Below are positions 1-8,414 of a DNA stretch of 64,000 nucleotides, piece by piece. Within the stretch, counting starts at the first letter, position 1. Each line of letters opens with the position of its first letter. The notes under the pieces were generated by a model. That model did not search any database and was not told where the DNA came from. It saw only the letters and a program-made list of their open reading frames with translations. The position numbers and the translations under genes were made by a program. The stretch is from Vicinamibacterales bacterium (lineage in GTDB: Bacteria; Acidobacteriota; Vicinamibacteria; Vicinamibacterales; UBA823): positions 1-64,000 of the forward strand of contig DASCOS010000025.1 of the NCBI GenBank assembly GCA_036012125.1. Direction: 5' to 3'.

Positions 1-579
1 AAGGACACCTCCTTCGGAAAAACCTTCCAACGATACGGGGGCACCCCAGTTCTCCAGAGGCCGACCGGTCTTGGCGTCGAGTGCCCACAGAAAAAAGGCT
101 GGCGTCGTGATGTAAATCACACCCCGTCCATCCACCTCACCATAGGCGGCTCCCTTTCCGTAAGCCTGCCTCGGAGAGCGCCTACGTCTGGTGGTCTCGG
201 GCTCACGAAAAGTCCAGAGCGTTTCACCCGTCGCTGGGTCGATCGCCACTACCTGACGACGCGGCGTCGTAACCGTGTAGAGCATTCCGTCAACGTAGAT
301 TGGGGTTGACCGGGAAAAGTAGTCGATGTTTGGACCGAAGTTATCGCTACGCCAGACCCACTTCACCTCAAGGTCCTCAAAGTTGCCAGCATGAATTTGG
401 TCCAGCGCTGAGTGCCTGGTGTGTCCCGCATCACCACCCAAATAACGCCATTCGCCGTCCTCTGTGCCCGGCAAACCCTGAGCGAGGGCGCTTTCAGAGG
501 GCGCCATCAAAACCGCACTGACAAGGCCGAAGCAAAACAGAAGGGTTCTCATCCGGAAAGTTCGATGCCTAACTCTCAT
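1..579 (-). CDS. PQQ-dependent quinoprotein dehydrogenase (5' part, runs off window)
   Basis: N-terminal 193 codons of a secreted beta-propeller quinoprotein; the rest lies beyond position 1. ATG at 579 follows GAGG with about 7 bases spacing; an in-frame ATG at 552 is an alternative. A signal peptide is visible: a basic n-region (MRVRHRTFRMR), a hydrophobic stretch, then ALA before QGLPG. The mature start (GEWRYLGGDAGHTRHS, then KVWVW-like and TPIYVDGMLY segments, then VVAIDPATGETLWTF) is the usual opening of PQQ-binding-like propeller proteins of the membrane glucose/alcohol dehydrogenase type. Catalytic residues are outside the window, so the substrate is unknown. Expected in the periplasm. 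Confidence 0.8.
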   Translation of the reverse strand, partial: MRVRHRTFRMRTLLFCFGLVSAVLMAPSESALAQGLPGTEDGEWRYLGGDAGHTRHSALDQIHAGNFEDLEVKWVWRSDNFGPNIDYFSRSTPIYVDGMLYTVTTPRRQVVAIDPATGETLWTFREPETTRRRRSPRQAYGKGAAYGEVDGRGVIYITTPAFFLWALDAKTGRPLENWGAPVSLEGFSEGGVL

Positions 580-744
580 CGTTATTCCTCACTCTCTGCC
601 TTAACCGGGGTTTGCATCTGGACAACCTACACTAAAGCTTCATACACCGGCATCTTAACAAACGACAAATACTCTTCGTCACGAACTCTGTACCGCCAGT
701 TACCACTACTCGTACCGCATGCCATGCCGCTAGCGAAACCAAAG

Positions 745-830
745 TGCCGAGGGTGGGAATCGAACCCACACGGCCCGTAAGAGCCACAGGATTTTAAGTC
801 CTGAGCGTCTGCCAGTTTCGCCACCCCGGC
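745..830 (-). tRNA. tRNA-Leu (anticodon TAA)
   Basis: On the minus strand this folds as a class II tRNA. The 7-bp acceptor stem GCCGGGG/CCCTCGGC contains one G-U pair, the anticodon loop reads CTTAAAA with TAA, and there is a long variable arm and a GGTTCGATTCC T-arm. The discriminator base is A, as expected for leucine. The 3' CCA is not encoded: ACTTT follows the stem. Confidence 0.95.
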
Positions 831-948
831 ATAAAGACAGCTAATCCATTTAATTCACTGGGTTTCGACTCTCCCAACTAACTCGGTCGACAGACACATA
901 GAATGCCCGTCCGCATCTTAGCTAATTAGCCATCCTCTCCCAACTAAT

Positions 949-3174
949 TCAGAATTGATACGTATAATTCACTTTTGTAGTCGCGCCACGTGACAGAGTC
1001 AGGAAACGATCATGACTCTTAGTCAAATCGTATTGCCAGTTCTGAGTATAGACGAGGAAGAACTCGCTGCCAGGCCTCAAAATCCATCGCAGCCTAGTAA
1101 ATAGGCCTACAACCTCACTAACCGAGTCGTACTGAACGTTTCCCGTTACAGACGTCCAGGGACTCAAGTGCCATGCGCCAGACATTCGCACCAATTCGGT
1201 TGCAAACCTACCCGCAGGCAGGTCGACATCGTCTCGACGGAAGTTAGCCGAGATTGTGATTCCTTGGTATGGCCTTACGTCGACATTGACATTCGCCGAC
1301 GTCCGATGACCGGACCAGAACTCTCCCTTGCTAAGTCCGAGGTGCCCCGATACAACCCGCTGAGTCGCCGTGCGCGCGTCGATTCGGAACTCACTAAATT
1401 GATACTCTCCGTTCAACAGCACGACACCATCGCTAATCTCGAAAGGGTTGTTGAGCCTTTCAAACGTGTTATTCGACCGGATCCCAAACCAATCTCCACT
1501 TTGAAATCGAACCTGGAACAACGTGAAGTTTGTCTGCCGCGTCTGCAACACATTCTCAAGATTAAGTAGATGCTCATAGAAAACTTGGAACTCCATCTGG
1601 CGAACGCTCTTCCACCTTAGCGGCCTTGGTGCCCACGTGATCGTCGGCTGGACACGGCGAAAACCGTTACGTGGTGTGAAACCTAAGGCCGGCTTGAATT
1701 CGTCTCCGAACTCTCGGTAGGACACATGGGCACGCCAGATGTCATTCGGATAGTTGAGCCGGATACCCCGAGATGACCGATCGCCCGTTGTCGACGTTCC
1801 GTTACGCTCAGGATCGTTGTGCCATACATAGAACGCCTCGAATTGCAGGTTCTTATCACCGAGGAAAGTTGAAGTGAATAGATCCAAGTCTGCACCAACG
1901 GTAGCGCGATCGCACTGAGCAGGATTCTCGCCGATCCCTGCAGTCGCCCGACGCGTGTAGATGCCCCCGATAGTAGATTGCCTCCAGAAATTGAACTTCG
2001 AACGAGCAACCGTGAAATCCTCTGCACCCAGTCCATCACTCTGGTCGGTCCTCACCTGCAAGAGTCCCAGGTCGTATGGGCCCGCCTGTCCGGTTAATCG
2101 ACTACCGAAAATGATCGGCACTTCTTTGCCACCAGCCAGCCCAATCTGGCGACTAAAGAAAGGTGTTATGCCATTAGAACCTGCAAAGTGGAAAAGACTG
2201 GCGTTCTCGAGAAAAAAGTCTCGTCGTTCAGGAAAGAACAACGGAAATCTTGTGAGATTGACCCGCCGGCGGTCCACTTCTGTCTCCGCGAAATCGGTAT
2301 TGACACTGACAGCAGCCTTGAGGCTCGACGTAAGGTTATAGTTCAGGTCAAACCCTATGTCAGTTGGCACAACAGCTTCGTCGTTAACTTCACGCCAGGC
2401 CGCAGCTCCATAAGGCTTTACCTCAAGCCCCGTACCTTGCGATATGCCATGAAGACCGGTGACCCGCCCAGCATGAATCGCCCTAAACAATCCTTGATTA
2501 CGCTGGTATCCAGTCCAGAGCATTTCCTCCTGTTTCCGACGGACAGTTCGTTGGAAGTTTATTCCCCAGGTATCAAGTGATTCGTCAAAATTGAGCGTCC
2601 GAAATGGAATTTCGATTTCAAGCGACCAACCGTAGTCAGCACGGGCAGTCTTAACATTCCAGATCCCGTCCCATTCCTTCGACAAACCACGCCGCCCACT
2701 CATAGAGCGCATGAGACCATCACCCAACAGACCAGCAGGATTGGTTTCAAAGAAATATGCGGTTCGTCCATCCAGAAACGTATCTAAAATCCACATGAAT
2801 CGATCGTCCGACCCAAGACCCTGATCTCGCTGCTTTTGGTGGCCGAGGAGCGCCTGCGGTTCACTATCGTGAAGGATCGCTCCAATGTAAAGGAAATCAC
2901 GGTTGTAGACGACGTATACCTCCGTCCGCTCAGTCGGTGTACCGCCTTCGTTGGGTTCTTGCTGAACAAATTCCCCTGCTGGTTCAGCTCGATCCCATGC
3001 TGACTCTGCCAGAATGCCGTCGAGTTCAATTCGTTCCTCGGGGTCCAGTCTCAGCGCCTCAAAGGAGCGCGGTGAATTCGACGATTCATTTTGCCCATAT
3101 GCGAGTGATGAGGCCCCGACAAGCTGGAGGAAGCAGACGGTGTAACCAACCGAAATAAGACGCCGCGTAGTCAT
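949..3174 (-). CDS. DUF5916 family outer-membrane-type protein with N-terminal CBM9-like domain
   Basis: 741 residues with a signal peptide (MTTRRLISVGYTVCFLQLV, cleavage near AYGQN). The first ~220 residues resemble the carbohydrate-binding family 9-like domain found in DUF5916 proteins: RIELDGILAESAWDRAEP, then VYVVYNRDFLYIGAILHD. The remainder has alternating polar/hydrophobic strands and ends in an aromatic C-terminus (TTKVNYTYQF), typical of an outer-membrane barrel. The motif FPLFFPERRDFFLEN is characteristic of the family. The cellular role is unknown. It stands alone, with no obvious partner gene; start at ATG 3174. Confidence 0.85.
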   Translation of the reverse strand: MTTRRLISVGYTVCFLQLVGASSLAYGQNESSNSPRSFEALRLDPEERIELDGILAESAWDRAEPAGEFVQQEPNEGGTPTERTEVYVVYNRDFLYIGAILHDSEPQALLGHQKQRDQGLGSDDRFMWILDTFLDGRTAYFFETNPAGLLGDGLMRSMSGRRGLSKEWDGIWNVKTARADYGWSLEIEIPFRTLNFDESLDTWGINFQRTVRRKQEEMLWTGYQRNQGLFRAIHAGRVTGLHGISQGTGLEVKPYGAAAWREVNDEAVVPTDIGFDLNYNLTSSLKAAVSVNTDFAETEVDRRRVNLTRFPLFFPERRDFFLENASLFHFAGSNGITPFFSRQIGLAGGKEVPIIFGSRLTGQAGPYDLGLLQVRTDQSDGLGAEDFTVARSKFNFWRQSTIGGIYTRRATAGIGENPAQCDRATVGADLDLFTSTFLGDKNLQFEAFYVWHNDPERNGTSTTGDRSSRGIRLNYPNDIWRAHVSYREFGDEFKPALGFTPRNGFRRVQPTITWAPRPLRWKSVRQMEFQVFYEHLLNLENVLQTRQTNFTLFQVRFQSGDWFGIRSNNTFERLNNPFEISDGVVLLNGEYQFSEFRIDARTATQRVVSGHLGLSKGEFWSGHRTSANVNVDVRPYQGITISANFRRDDVDLPAGRFATELVRMSGAWHLSPWTSVTGNVQYDSVSEVVGLFTRLRWILRPGSEFFLVYTQNWQYDLTKSHDRFLTLSRGATTKVNYTYQF

Positions 3175-3319
3175 TAGAGAATACCTAGTGCCGCAGAAGA
3201 GAACGGGGCCAAGAACAATGGTCCAGAATCAAAGTGGACAAGCGTCCTTTCATGCGGACGCGTGCCTAGGCGATTTTTTTCAGCCTTTCATTGTAGCCGG
3301 TTACGGTAGAACGATCGAA

Positions 3320-4090
3320 TCAGTCGGTCCAGTTAGGAGCGCGCTTCCCAAGAAAAGCCGTGACGGCTTCGTTAACATCGGCCGTTTGCATGAGTTCATT
3401 CAGGTAAAGTCGCTCCAAAACTGGCAAAACCTGAGCGACGTGCTTGCGCAGCCCGAGCCTAGAGGCAGCTACAGCGTGGCGCAACCCTGACGCTGATCGT
3501 CCTGACAGGTTCCGATCAAACCAAGCCTCAACTTCAGCGTCAATTTGGTCTAGCGCAAACACCTGGGCCACCAACCCAGCCGCGTGCCACTCTGCTCCGG
3601 AGTGGGCTTCGCCCGTTAGAATAGCGTCGGTTGCACGCGCGTATCCAAGTCTCATAGGTAACAGTGCTGAGGCCGCCGGCGGAAACGCGGCAAGCCTGAC
3701 CTCGGGTAGTCCAAGGACCGCATCATCAGCGGCAAAAATAAAGTCGCACGCAAGTGCAAGCTCAAATCCAGCACCCAAGCAACGACCCTTCACCACGGCT
3801 GCCGTCGGGACTGGCACATCGAGCAGGTCACGGATCATGCCGTTCATTTCCGGCAGCATCCGTTCTACCCGATCCGAAGCGTGCTCTTGGATACTAGCAC
3901 CGAAGCTAAAATCCCGACCGGCGCCTTCGACCGTCACGAGCCGAAGCGACATGACCTCATTGAGCAAGGCTAGTTTCGTACGAATCGCTTGAGCGACCGC
4001 CGTTGTGAGAACGTTACCTTTCGGACTATTAAGGACAATTCGGGCACGCATTTCATCCTGGCGAACCGACAGATTCACATGTTCAGCCAT
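3320..4090 (-). CDS. Enoyl-CoA hydratase/isomerase family protein
   Basis: About 256 residues with the crotonase fold. The oxyanion-hole and acid/base regions are visible: FSFGASIQEHA, then CLGAGFELALACD (first catalytic-type Glu) and LGLPEVRLAAFPP (second Glu). The FGASIQEH segment resembles cyclohexa-1,5-diene-carbonyl-CoA hydratase-like members, but this is only a weak hint; a generic acyl-CoA hydratase or isomerase is as likely. ATG 4090 gives MAEHVNLSV; a GTG at 4105 adds five residues and touches the upstream remnant. No strong Shine-Dalgarno sequence is seen at either. Confidence 0.8.
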   Translation of the reverse strand: MAEHVNLSVRQDEMRARIVLNSPKGNVLTTAVAQAIRTKLALLNEVMSLRLVTVEGAGRDFSFGASIQEHASDRVERMLPEMNGMIRDLLDVPVPTAAVVKGRCLGAGFELALACDFIFAADDAVLGLPEVRLAAFPPAASALLPMRLGYARATDAILTGEAHSGAEWHAAGLVAQVFALDQIDAEVEAWFDRNLSGRSASGLRHAVAASRLGLRKHVAQVLPVLERLYLNELMQTADVNEAVTAFLGKRAPNWTD

Positions 4091-4105
4091 GGTCAGGTAA
4101 CACAC

Positions 4106-4522
4106 TCACGAACTACTTTTTGCCTCGGTCGAACGTGGATCGATCGCTTCTACAAGCACGGTAATGTCCGTGGTCGGTGCATCGCAGGAAAAATCCTTAC
4201 ACACGTAAGCCGTCGCTGAACCATCGAGCATTTTCATATTACCTACGAATGGCAGCAGATCGACCATACGTGATTGATGGTCACCTGGCTCAACCAATAG
4301 GACAACCGTAGCAGGTATGTAGCACGAAGCTAGCGCAGCCAGCATTGCACGCGTGCTCACACCATCGCGGTGACAAACAATCACAACTTGCGGCCGAGGC
4401 TGATGATACACCGAGGGCCCCGCCATCATCATCGGCATAATGCGCGCCAAAGACCCATTGTTACCGCTCAGACGGCCGAGTGTTTTCTCGATCTGGTTGA
4501 CCCACACCTCGTCTCCGGTCAA
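4106..4522 (-). pseudogene. C-terminal remnant of a YyaL/DUF255 thioredoxin-domain protein
   Basis: The reading frame matches only the last ~130 residues of the ~680-residue DUF255 (YyaL/Spermatogenesis-associated 20) family. Seen are a helical piece (LTGDEVWVNQIEKTLG), RIMPMMMAG, PQVVIVCHRDG, then LLPFVGNMKMLDGSATAYVC and DFSCDAPTTD, the family's usual C-terminal signature. The thioredoxin-like N-terminus and most of the alpha/alpha barrel are missing. Upstream the frame closes at a TGA at 4583-4585 and no family sequence is visible before the next gene. The only start is a weak TTG at 4522. I read this as a decaying gene tail, not a functional small protein. Confidence 0.7.
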
Positions 4523-4750
4523 CTGGCTGATGGTTCCGCACCATCGTAGTCCTCCCTCAGTCTGAGTAGCACAGACAAATCCTCACCCGCTAACCGATTC
4601 GGCATCCTGTCACTCAATAAACTATGCGCGCATCTGACGCCACACCCCACCGTAGTGCTTCACACGCCAAAAATGAGAACCATTGACGACTGTTGTGGGG
4701 CGTCCCAAACTCTTAACGAACTATGTAGTCTGATACCTCACTTCGACTCC

Positions 4751-5581
4751 TCACTCGCTTAACTCAGGTTCCTTCCAACTTGGATATGAGCCAAGAGTCC
4801 GGACGAGGGGTGCGAATTCGGCAAGATGCATAAGCGCTCTAGCGCAGCGGGAATCTTCACGGTCCGTTTTCAAATCTGCAAAAAATAGATACTCCCAAGG
4901 CCTAGCGGGAATCGGACGAGATTCTAGTTTACCTAAATCGATGTTCCGCAACGTGAAAACACTAAGCGCTTTAAACAGCGCGCCAGGCTCATTTGGCACC
5001 GTGAACGCGATCGTGGTCTTGTCAGCCTTGCCCTGCGTGAGAGCTTCGCGCGAAATAACAAGAAAGCGCGTAATGTTCTCAGAAAAATCTTGGACGCCAG
5101 ATTTAAGAATCGACAAGTCGAATACTTCGGCCGACCGATCTGACGCAATGGCCGCAGCATCTCTCAGGTTGGACTCACTAATCATCTTCGCACTACCGGC
5201 AGTGTCATAATTCGCGATGACCTCAACGCCCTCTAAACCTAGGAGAAAACGTTCGCACTGGGCCAGTGCTTGGGGATGCGAATAGACACGCTTGACATCT
5301 GTAAGGGTCGTTCCCTCTAACGCCACCAGATTATGAATGACCGGTAGATGCACTTCCCCCACAATCGGCAACTCATGTCTAAGCAGTAGATCGTAGTTAC
5401 GCCTGATGGTGCCACCGATGGTATTCTCAATCGGCACGATCCCATGAGTGGCTTTCTTGTCCTGGACTGCCGAAAAAACTTCCTCAAAACTCTTACAGGC
5501 CATCGGCTCAGCTGACGGCTTAAACCGAAGTCCAGCCGCCTCACTGTAGGCTCCGGGCGCGCCTTGAAATGCGATACGCAT
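4751..5581 (-). CDS. pheA: Prephenate dehydratase
   Basis: Monofunctional prephenate dehydratase of 276 residues, converting prephenate to phenylpyruvate in phenylalanine synthesis. The catalytic domain begins MRIAFQGAPGAYSEAA. The TRF-containing segment FSENITRFLVI and the NTIGGT motif are present. The C-terminal ACT domain carries GALFKALSVF and ESRPIPARPWEYLFF, the Phe-binding GALF/ESRP signature, so feedback inhibition by phenylalanine is expected. ATG 5581 is chosen because AAGGAG lies 8 bases upstream; a GTG at 5605 would overlap this site. Confidence 0.95.
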   Translation of the reverse strand: MRIAFQGAPGAYSEAAGLRFKPSAEPMACKSFEEVFSAVQDKKATHGIVPIENTIGGTIRRNYDLLLRHELPIVGEVHLPVIHNLVALEGTTLTDVKRVYSHPQALAQCERFLLGLEGVEVIANYDTAGSAKMISESNLRDAAAIASDRSAEVFDLSILKSGVQDFSENITRFLVISREALTQGKADKTTIAFTVPNEPGALFKALSVFTLRNIDLGKLESRPIPARPWEYLFFADLKTDREDSRCARALMHLAEFAPLVRTLGSYPSWKEPELSE

Positions 5582-5697
5582 GGATCGTGCTCCTTCCTCT
5601 CGCACTCTCTAATTACGCTAGCTGGTGGCCTCGTCTAATCAGTAATGAAGCCCTCCCGAGTTCACATCCTTAGTAGAGCACTGCCTTCCAGCTTACG

Positions 5698-6387
5698 TTA
5701 TTTCGCTCCCGAATGCCTCCACCCTTGTCGACCAACCAGAGGCACAAACACGCAACCCTCCCTTACCTCCTCACTTAAACCCTGACCGGACTGACGAAAA
5801 AATGTTAGGTGCTGTAAATCGATTGTACCCACAGGCACGACCATCTTTCCACGCTTGCTGAGCTGGGAAATGAGGTCGGACGGCACCTCGGGTGCACCGG
5901 CGGCAACTACAATAGCATCGTAGGGCGAAAAGACTGGTGAACCATCACTACCGTCACCATCGAGAACCGTAACGTTTGAGATCCCCAGCCGGGCCAGGGT
6001 CTTTCTAGCCCTAGCCGCTAGCGATGGCCTATATTCGATCGAAACCACACTACGAACCAGTTGTGCCAATACCGCAGCCTGGTAACCTGATCCCGTGCCA
6101 ACATCAAGTACGTGATCCTTGGAGCCACAATCAAGCGGCTCGATCATGGCAGCCACGATATACGGCTGAGAGATAGTCTGACCTTCACCGATTGAAAGCG
6201 GGCGGTCTTCGTAGGCATTGTCCCTAGCGCTCTTGGGAAGAAACTCGTGCCTGGGCACTTCGCGCATCGCTTGCAGTAGGCGCGAGTCATGAATACCTCG
6301 GCCAGCAATTTGCTCACTCACCATCGCCAATCGGAGGTTAGTCAATGCCTCGTCGGCGAAGGCTTCACCTCTAGGAATCTTAGACAC
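5698..6387 (-). CDS. pcm: Protein-L-isoaspartate O-methyltransferase
   Basis: 229 residues; methylates L-isoaspartyl residues in damaged proteins using S-adenosylmethionine. The SAM-binding motif DVGTGSGYQAAVLAQL, the upstream PRHEFLP and the YED/RPLSIGEGQTISQPYIVA block are all canonical for PCMT. Starts at GTG 6387, preceded by GAGGATC. It is transcribed away from the zinc-ribbon micro-gene at 6486, leaving about 100 bases for two promoters. Confidence 0.94.
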   Translation of the reverse strand: MSKIPRGEAFADEALTNLRLAMVSEQIAGRGIHDSRLLQAMREVPRHEFLPKSARDNAYEDRPLSIGEGQTISQPYIVAAMIEPLDCGSKDHVLDVGTGSGYQAAVLAQLVRSVVSIEYRPSLAARARKTLARLGISNVTVLDGDGSDGSPVFSPYDAIVVAAGAPEVPSDLISQLSKRGKMVVPVGTIDLQHLTFFRQSGQGLSEEVREGCVFVPLVGRQGWRHSGAK

Positions 6388-6472
6388 GATCCTCGAACTC
6401 AGCTTGCTCAGGCCTACTTACAGGAGCGAGGAAAATCACATGGCATGGAACGTCAAGAACGAAGTGAATGAG

Positions 6473-6478
6473 TATAAT
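6473..6478 (+). promoter_or_regulatory. -10 element TATAAT, seven bases before ATG 6486
   Basis: A consensus TATAAT hexamer, then CCCTACC, then ATG. The spacing puts the expected +1 at the A of the start codon, implying a leaderless mRNA. No clear TTGACA -35 is visible. Confidence 0.5.
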
Positions 6479-6485
6479 CCCTACC

Positions 6486-6668
6486 ATGTCAGAAACATCG
6501 GAAGGAAAATCAGCGGATCAACCAAGAAGGCTGAAATCGAGTCAATCAGCCCGTCAAACCGGAGACGAACCGGCGATCAGCGAGCGCTGCGGTGCCGAGA
6601 TGTTCAGAATGCACTCTGTCTGGCGATGTCCAGCGTGCCGGTTCAAATCCGATTGTTGCGGTTGGTGA
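6486..6668 (+). CDS. Small zinc-ribbon-type protein
   Basis: 60 residues. The N-terminal half is polar and low-complexity. The C-terminal half is RCGAEMFRMHSVWRCPACRF followed by KSDCCGW. The Cys/His spacing (Cys-Gly, Met-His, CPAC, DCC) looks like a treble-clef or rubredoxin-like zinc ribbon. I do not recognise a named family. ATG 6486 is preferred over ATG 6468 because TATAAT sits seven bases before it. The gene lies divergent from pcm and converges on the ferredoxin gene. Function unknown. Confidence 0.6.
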   Translation: MSETSEGKSADQPRRLKSSQSARQTGDEPAISERCGAEMFRMHSVWRCPACRFKSDCCGW

Positions 6669-6691
6669 ATGAAGCGAGCTATCAGCGAGGA

Positions 6692-7060
6692 TCAGGGGCC
6701 CACCACTTCACTGACGTTTGCTTCCACGTCAGGCTCTGAGACCATCTCTAAACTTTTCACCACATCATCGTAGGTCATCATATCAATAGCGTCGAAGTCA
6801 GCCGGACAGCCGAAGTCACGCGCCTGGGGGGCGGTCTCGTTCCCCAACGCAACGCACAACCCACAACCGATGCACGCATCAACCCGAACTGCGCAAACCA
6901 GCCGTCCGTCTCGATCGGGCTCCTCAATGATGCAATTCTCAATCGGACACGCTGCCTGACAGATAGAGCAGGCCAACGCACCGAAACAGCGATCCGGGTC
7001 GATCACCGCAACGTTCTTAGGAGCCCGCTTCCGAGGCCCCGACATCATCTTGGTCCACAT
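6692..7060 (-). CDS. Ferredoxin-like protein with two [4Fe-4S] motifs
   Basis: About 122 residues. Counting from ATG 7060, the first cluster motif is C25-x5-C31-x2-C34-x3-C38-Pro with an extra C43. The second is C63-x2-C66-x2-C69, with C85-Pro after a long 15-residue loop. The wide spacing before C85 and the enlarged first motif differ from a textbook 2[4Fe-4S] ferredoxin. The N-terminus is basic (SGPRKRAPKN) and there is no membrane segment, so it is probably a cytoplasmic electron carrier with an unknown partner. The frame is open to 7141, but TATAAT lies seven bases before ATG 7060. ATG 7048 is another possibility. Confidence 0.75.
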   Translation of the reverse strand: MWTKMMSGPRKRAPKNVAVIDPDRCFGALACSICQAACPIENCIIEEPDRDGRLVCAVRVDACIGCGLCVALGNETAPQARDFGCPADFDAIDMMTYDDVVKSLEMVSEPDVEANVSEVVGP

Positions 7061-7067
7061 AGCGCTA

Positions 7068-7073
7068 ATTATA
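7068..7073 (-). promoter_or_regulatory. -10 element TATAAT, seven bases before ATG 7060
   Basis: On the minus strand TATAAT is followed by TAGCGCT and then ATG, the same geometry as at 6473 and consistent with a leaderless ferredoxin mRNA. A GGGAGG just upstream of the hexamer is too far from the ATG (14 bases) to be a good ribosome-binding site. Confidence 0.45.
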
Positions 7074-7180
7074 GCCTCCCGGCACTTGCTGGTGGAAGAA
7101 GCCATCCCCGAACTTATCCGAAAAGCCCATTTCGGACACAAGAACCTCTTGTTTACCGACTGAACCGTGGGAATCGGTTA

Positions 7181-8395
7181 CTACTGCGATCGCCCTCTCC
7201 CCGCGATTGGCCAGACTTCTGAAACTTTCTCACCTCGCACAACATGCAGATGGTCGTAGAGATTCACGGTGGGATCACAATGCGGGATCGTTAGCCGCAC
7301 CTTATCTCCCACAGCAATTGGCTCTGATGGCTCAGTAAGATTGAGAATGCCGTGCTCATCACCGCCAAACCTGTAGTCCACCCCCTTAATATCCCGAAGG
7401 CGCGGAGGCTCCTTGTCCGTTGCAAAGGCCTTAATGCCCGCATCGACCGTAACCTGTCCCTGGATTGGTTGACTGATCGCCGTGGCTAATACGAAGAGTG
7501 ATGAGTCAAAATCGTTGAAGACTTGGCCTGATCGCCCACCGATGTCTTGGTAGTTATCATCCATGAAAATGTAAGAACCGGCTTGAATATCGGTCATTCC
7601 ATCAATCTCACTATTAATATCGTAGGTACCGGTTCCACCACCGGTGACGACGGGCACATCAAGTCCAGCCTGCCGCATCCCGGTCACCGTCTCCATGACT
7701 TGTCCCATCATTTGAACGTACTGCTTGCGCCGGGCCTCCCAACCGACCACGTGTTGGAGGCGCCCAGCATAAGCCTGCACCCCCACCAGCTCGAGTGATT
7801 CGGCACGCGCCACTTCACCGGCTAATGTGATAGCCGACTCACCAAGCATAATGCCCGTACGATCATCACCCGCATTCAGGTCGACAAAAACCTGCAACAT
7901 AATGCCGACCGCAGTGGCACCGTCATTGAGATCCCGAACATTCTGCAATCGGTCTGTTACGATCTGTAAGTTCGGGGCTTGCCGTGCCAGGGCGAGGAGT
8001 CTCGCGAGCTTGCCACGGGTAGCGATGGGAGAGGTAATGAGAATAGGTTCGATACCACCTTCAACCATCACCTCAGCTTCGCTGATCTTAGCGACTGCAA
8101 TACCTATCGCTCCGAGGTCAAGTTGCTGGCGAGCAATCACTGGACATTTGTGGGTCTTTGCATGGGGGCGAAGTGCTGCTGAATTGCCACTGTAAACATC
8201 TTGCATTTTACGTAAGTTCGACTCCAGGCTATCTGCGTCGACAACCAAGGCCGGTGTGGCTAAGTCCCAAAGCCGCGTCTCTTCAGGGAGTGGAATGGCA
8301 CGGTGAAGCTGTCCGGTTTCCACAGTCGTCATTCCAGCCAACGCAGCGGAGCCGCCGATCGAAGAGCCGAGAAAGTCACGTCGCGTAATACTCAT
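7181..8395 (-). CDS. Tat-exported PLP-dependent D-threonine aldolase/D-serine dehydratase-like protein
   Basis: 404 residues. The N-terminus SITRRDFLGSSIGGSAALAG is a twin-arginine signal, so a folded, cofactor-loaded enzyme is probably exported. The alanine-racemase-type N-terminal barrel follows: TPALVVDADSLESNL, then HAKTHK with the PLP lysine. The C-terminal domain ends IPHCDPTVNLYDHLHVV, the metal-binding His/Cys signature of D-threonine aldolase and DSD1-type D-serine dehydratase. The exact substrate cannot be told. GAGGT precedes ATG 8395. It begins 19 bases after pdxJ, which makes the precursor of its cofactor, and is probably co-transcribed with it. Confidence 0.82.
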   Translation of the reverse strand: MSITRRDFLGSSIGGSAALAGMTTVETGQLHRAIPLPEETRLWDLATPALVVDADSLESNLRKMQDVYSGNSAALRPHAKTHKCPVIARQQLDLGAIGIAVAKISEAEVMVEGGIEPILITSPIATRGKLARLLALARQAPNLQIVTDRLQNVRDLNDGATAVGIMLQVFVDLNAGDDRTGIMLGESAITLAGEVARAESLELVGVQAYAGRLQHVVGWEARRKQYVQMMGQVMETVTGMRQAGLDVPVVTGGGTGTYDINSEIDGMTDIQAGSYIFMDDNYQDIGGRSGQVFNDFDSSLFVLATAISQPIQGQVTVDAGIKAFATDKEPPRLRDIKGVDYRFGGDEHGILNLTEPSEPIAVGDKVRLTIPHCDPTVNLYDHLHVVRGEKVSEVWPIAGRGRSQ

Positions 8396-8414
8396 TTCTA
8401 CCTCGCGCCGAGGG

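Noticed and set aside
3268-3285. GCCTAGGC followed by a run of seven T as a terminator
   Set aside because: The palindrome has no loop-forming spacer, and no plus-strand gene ends there.
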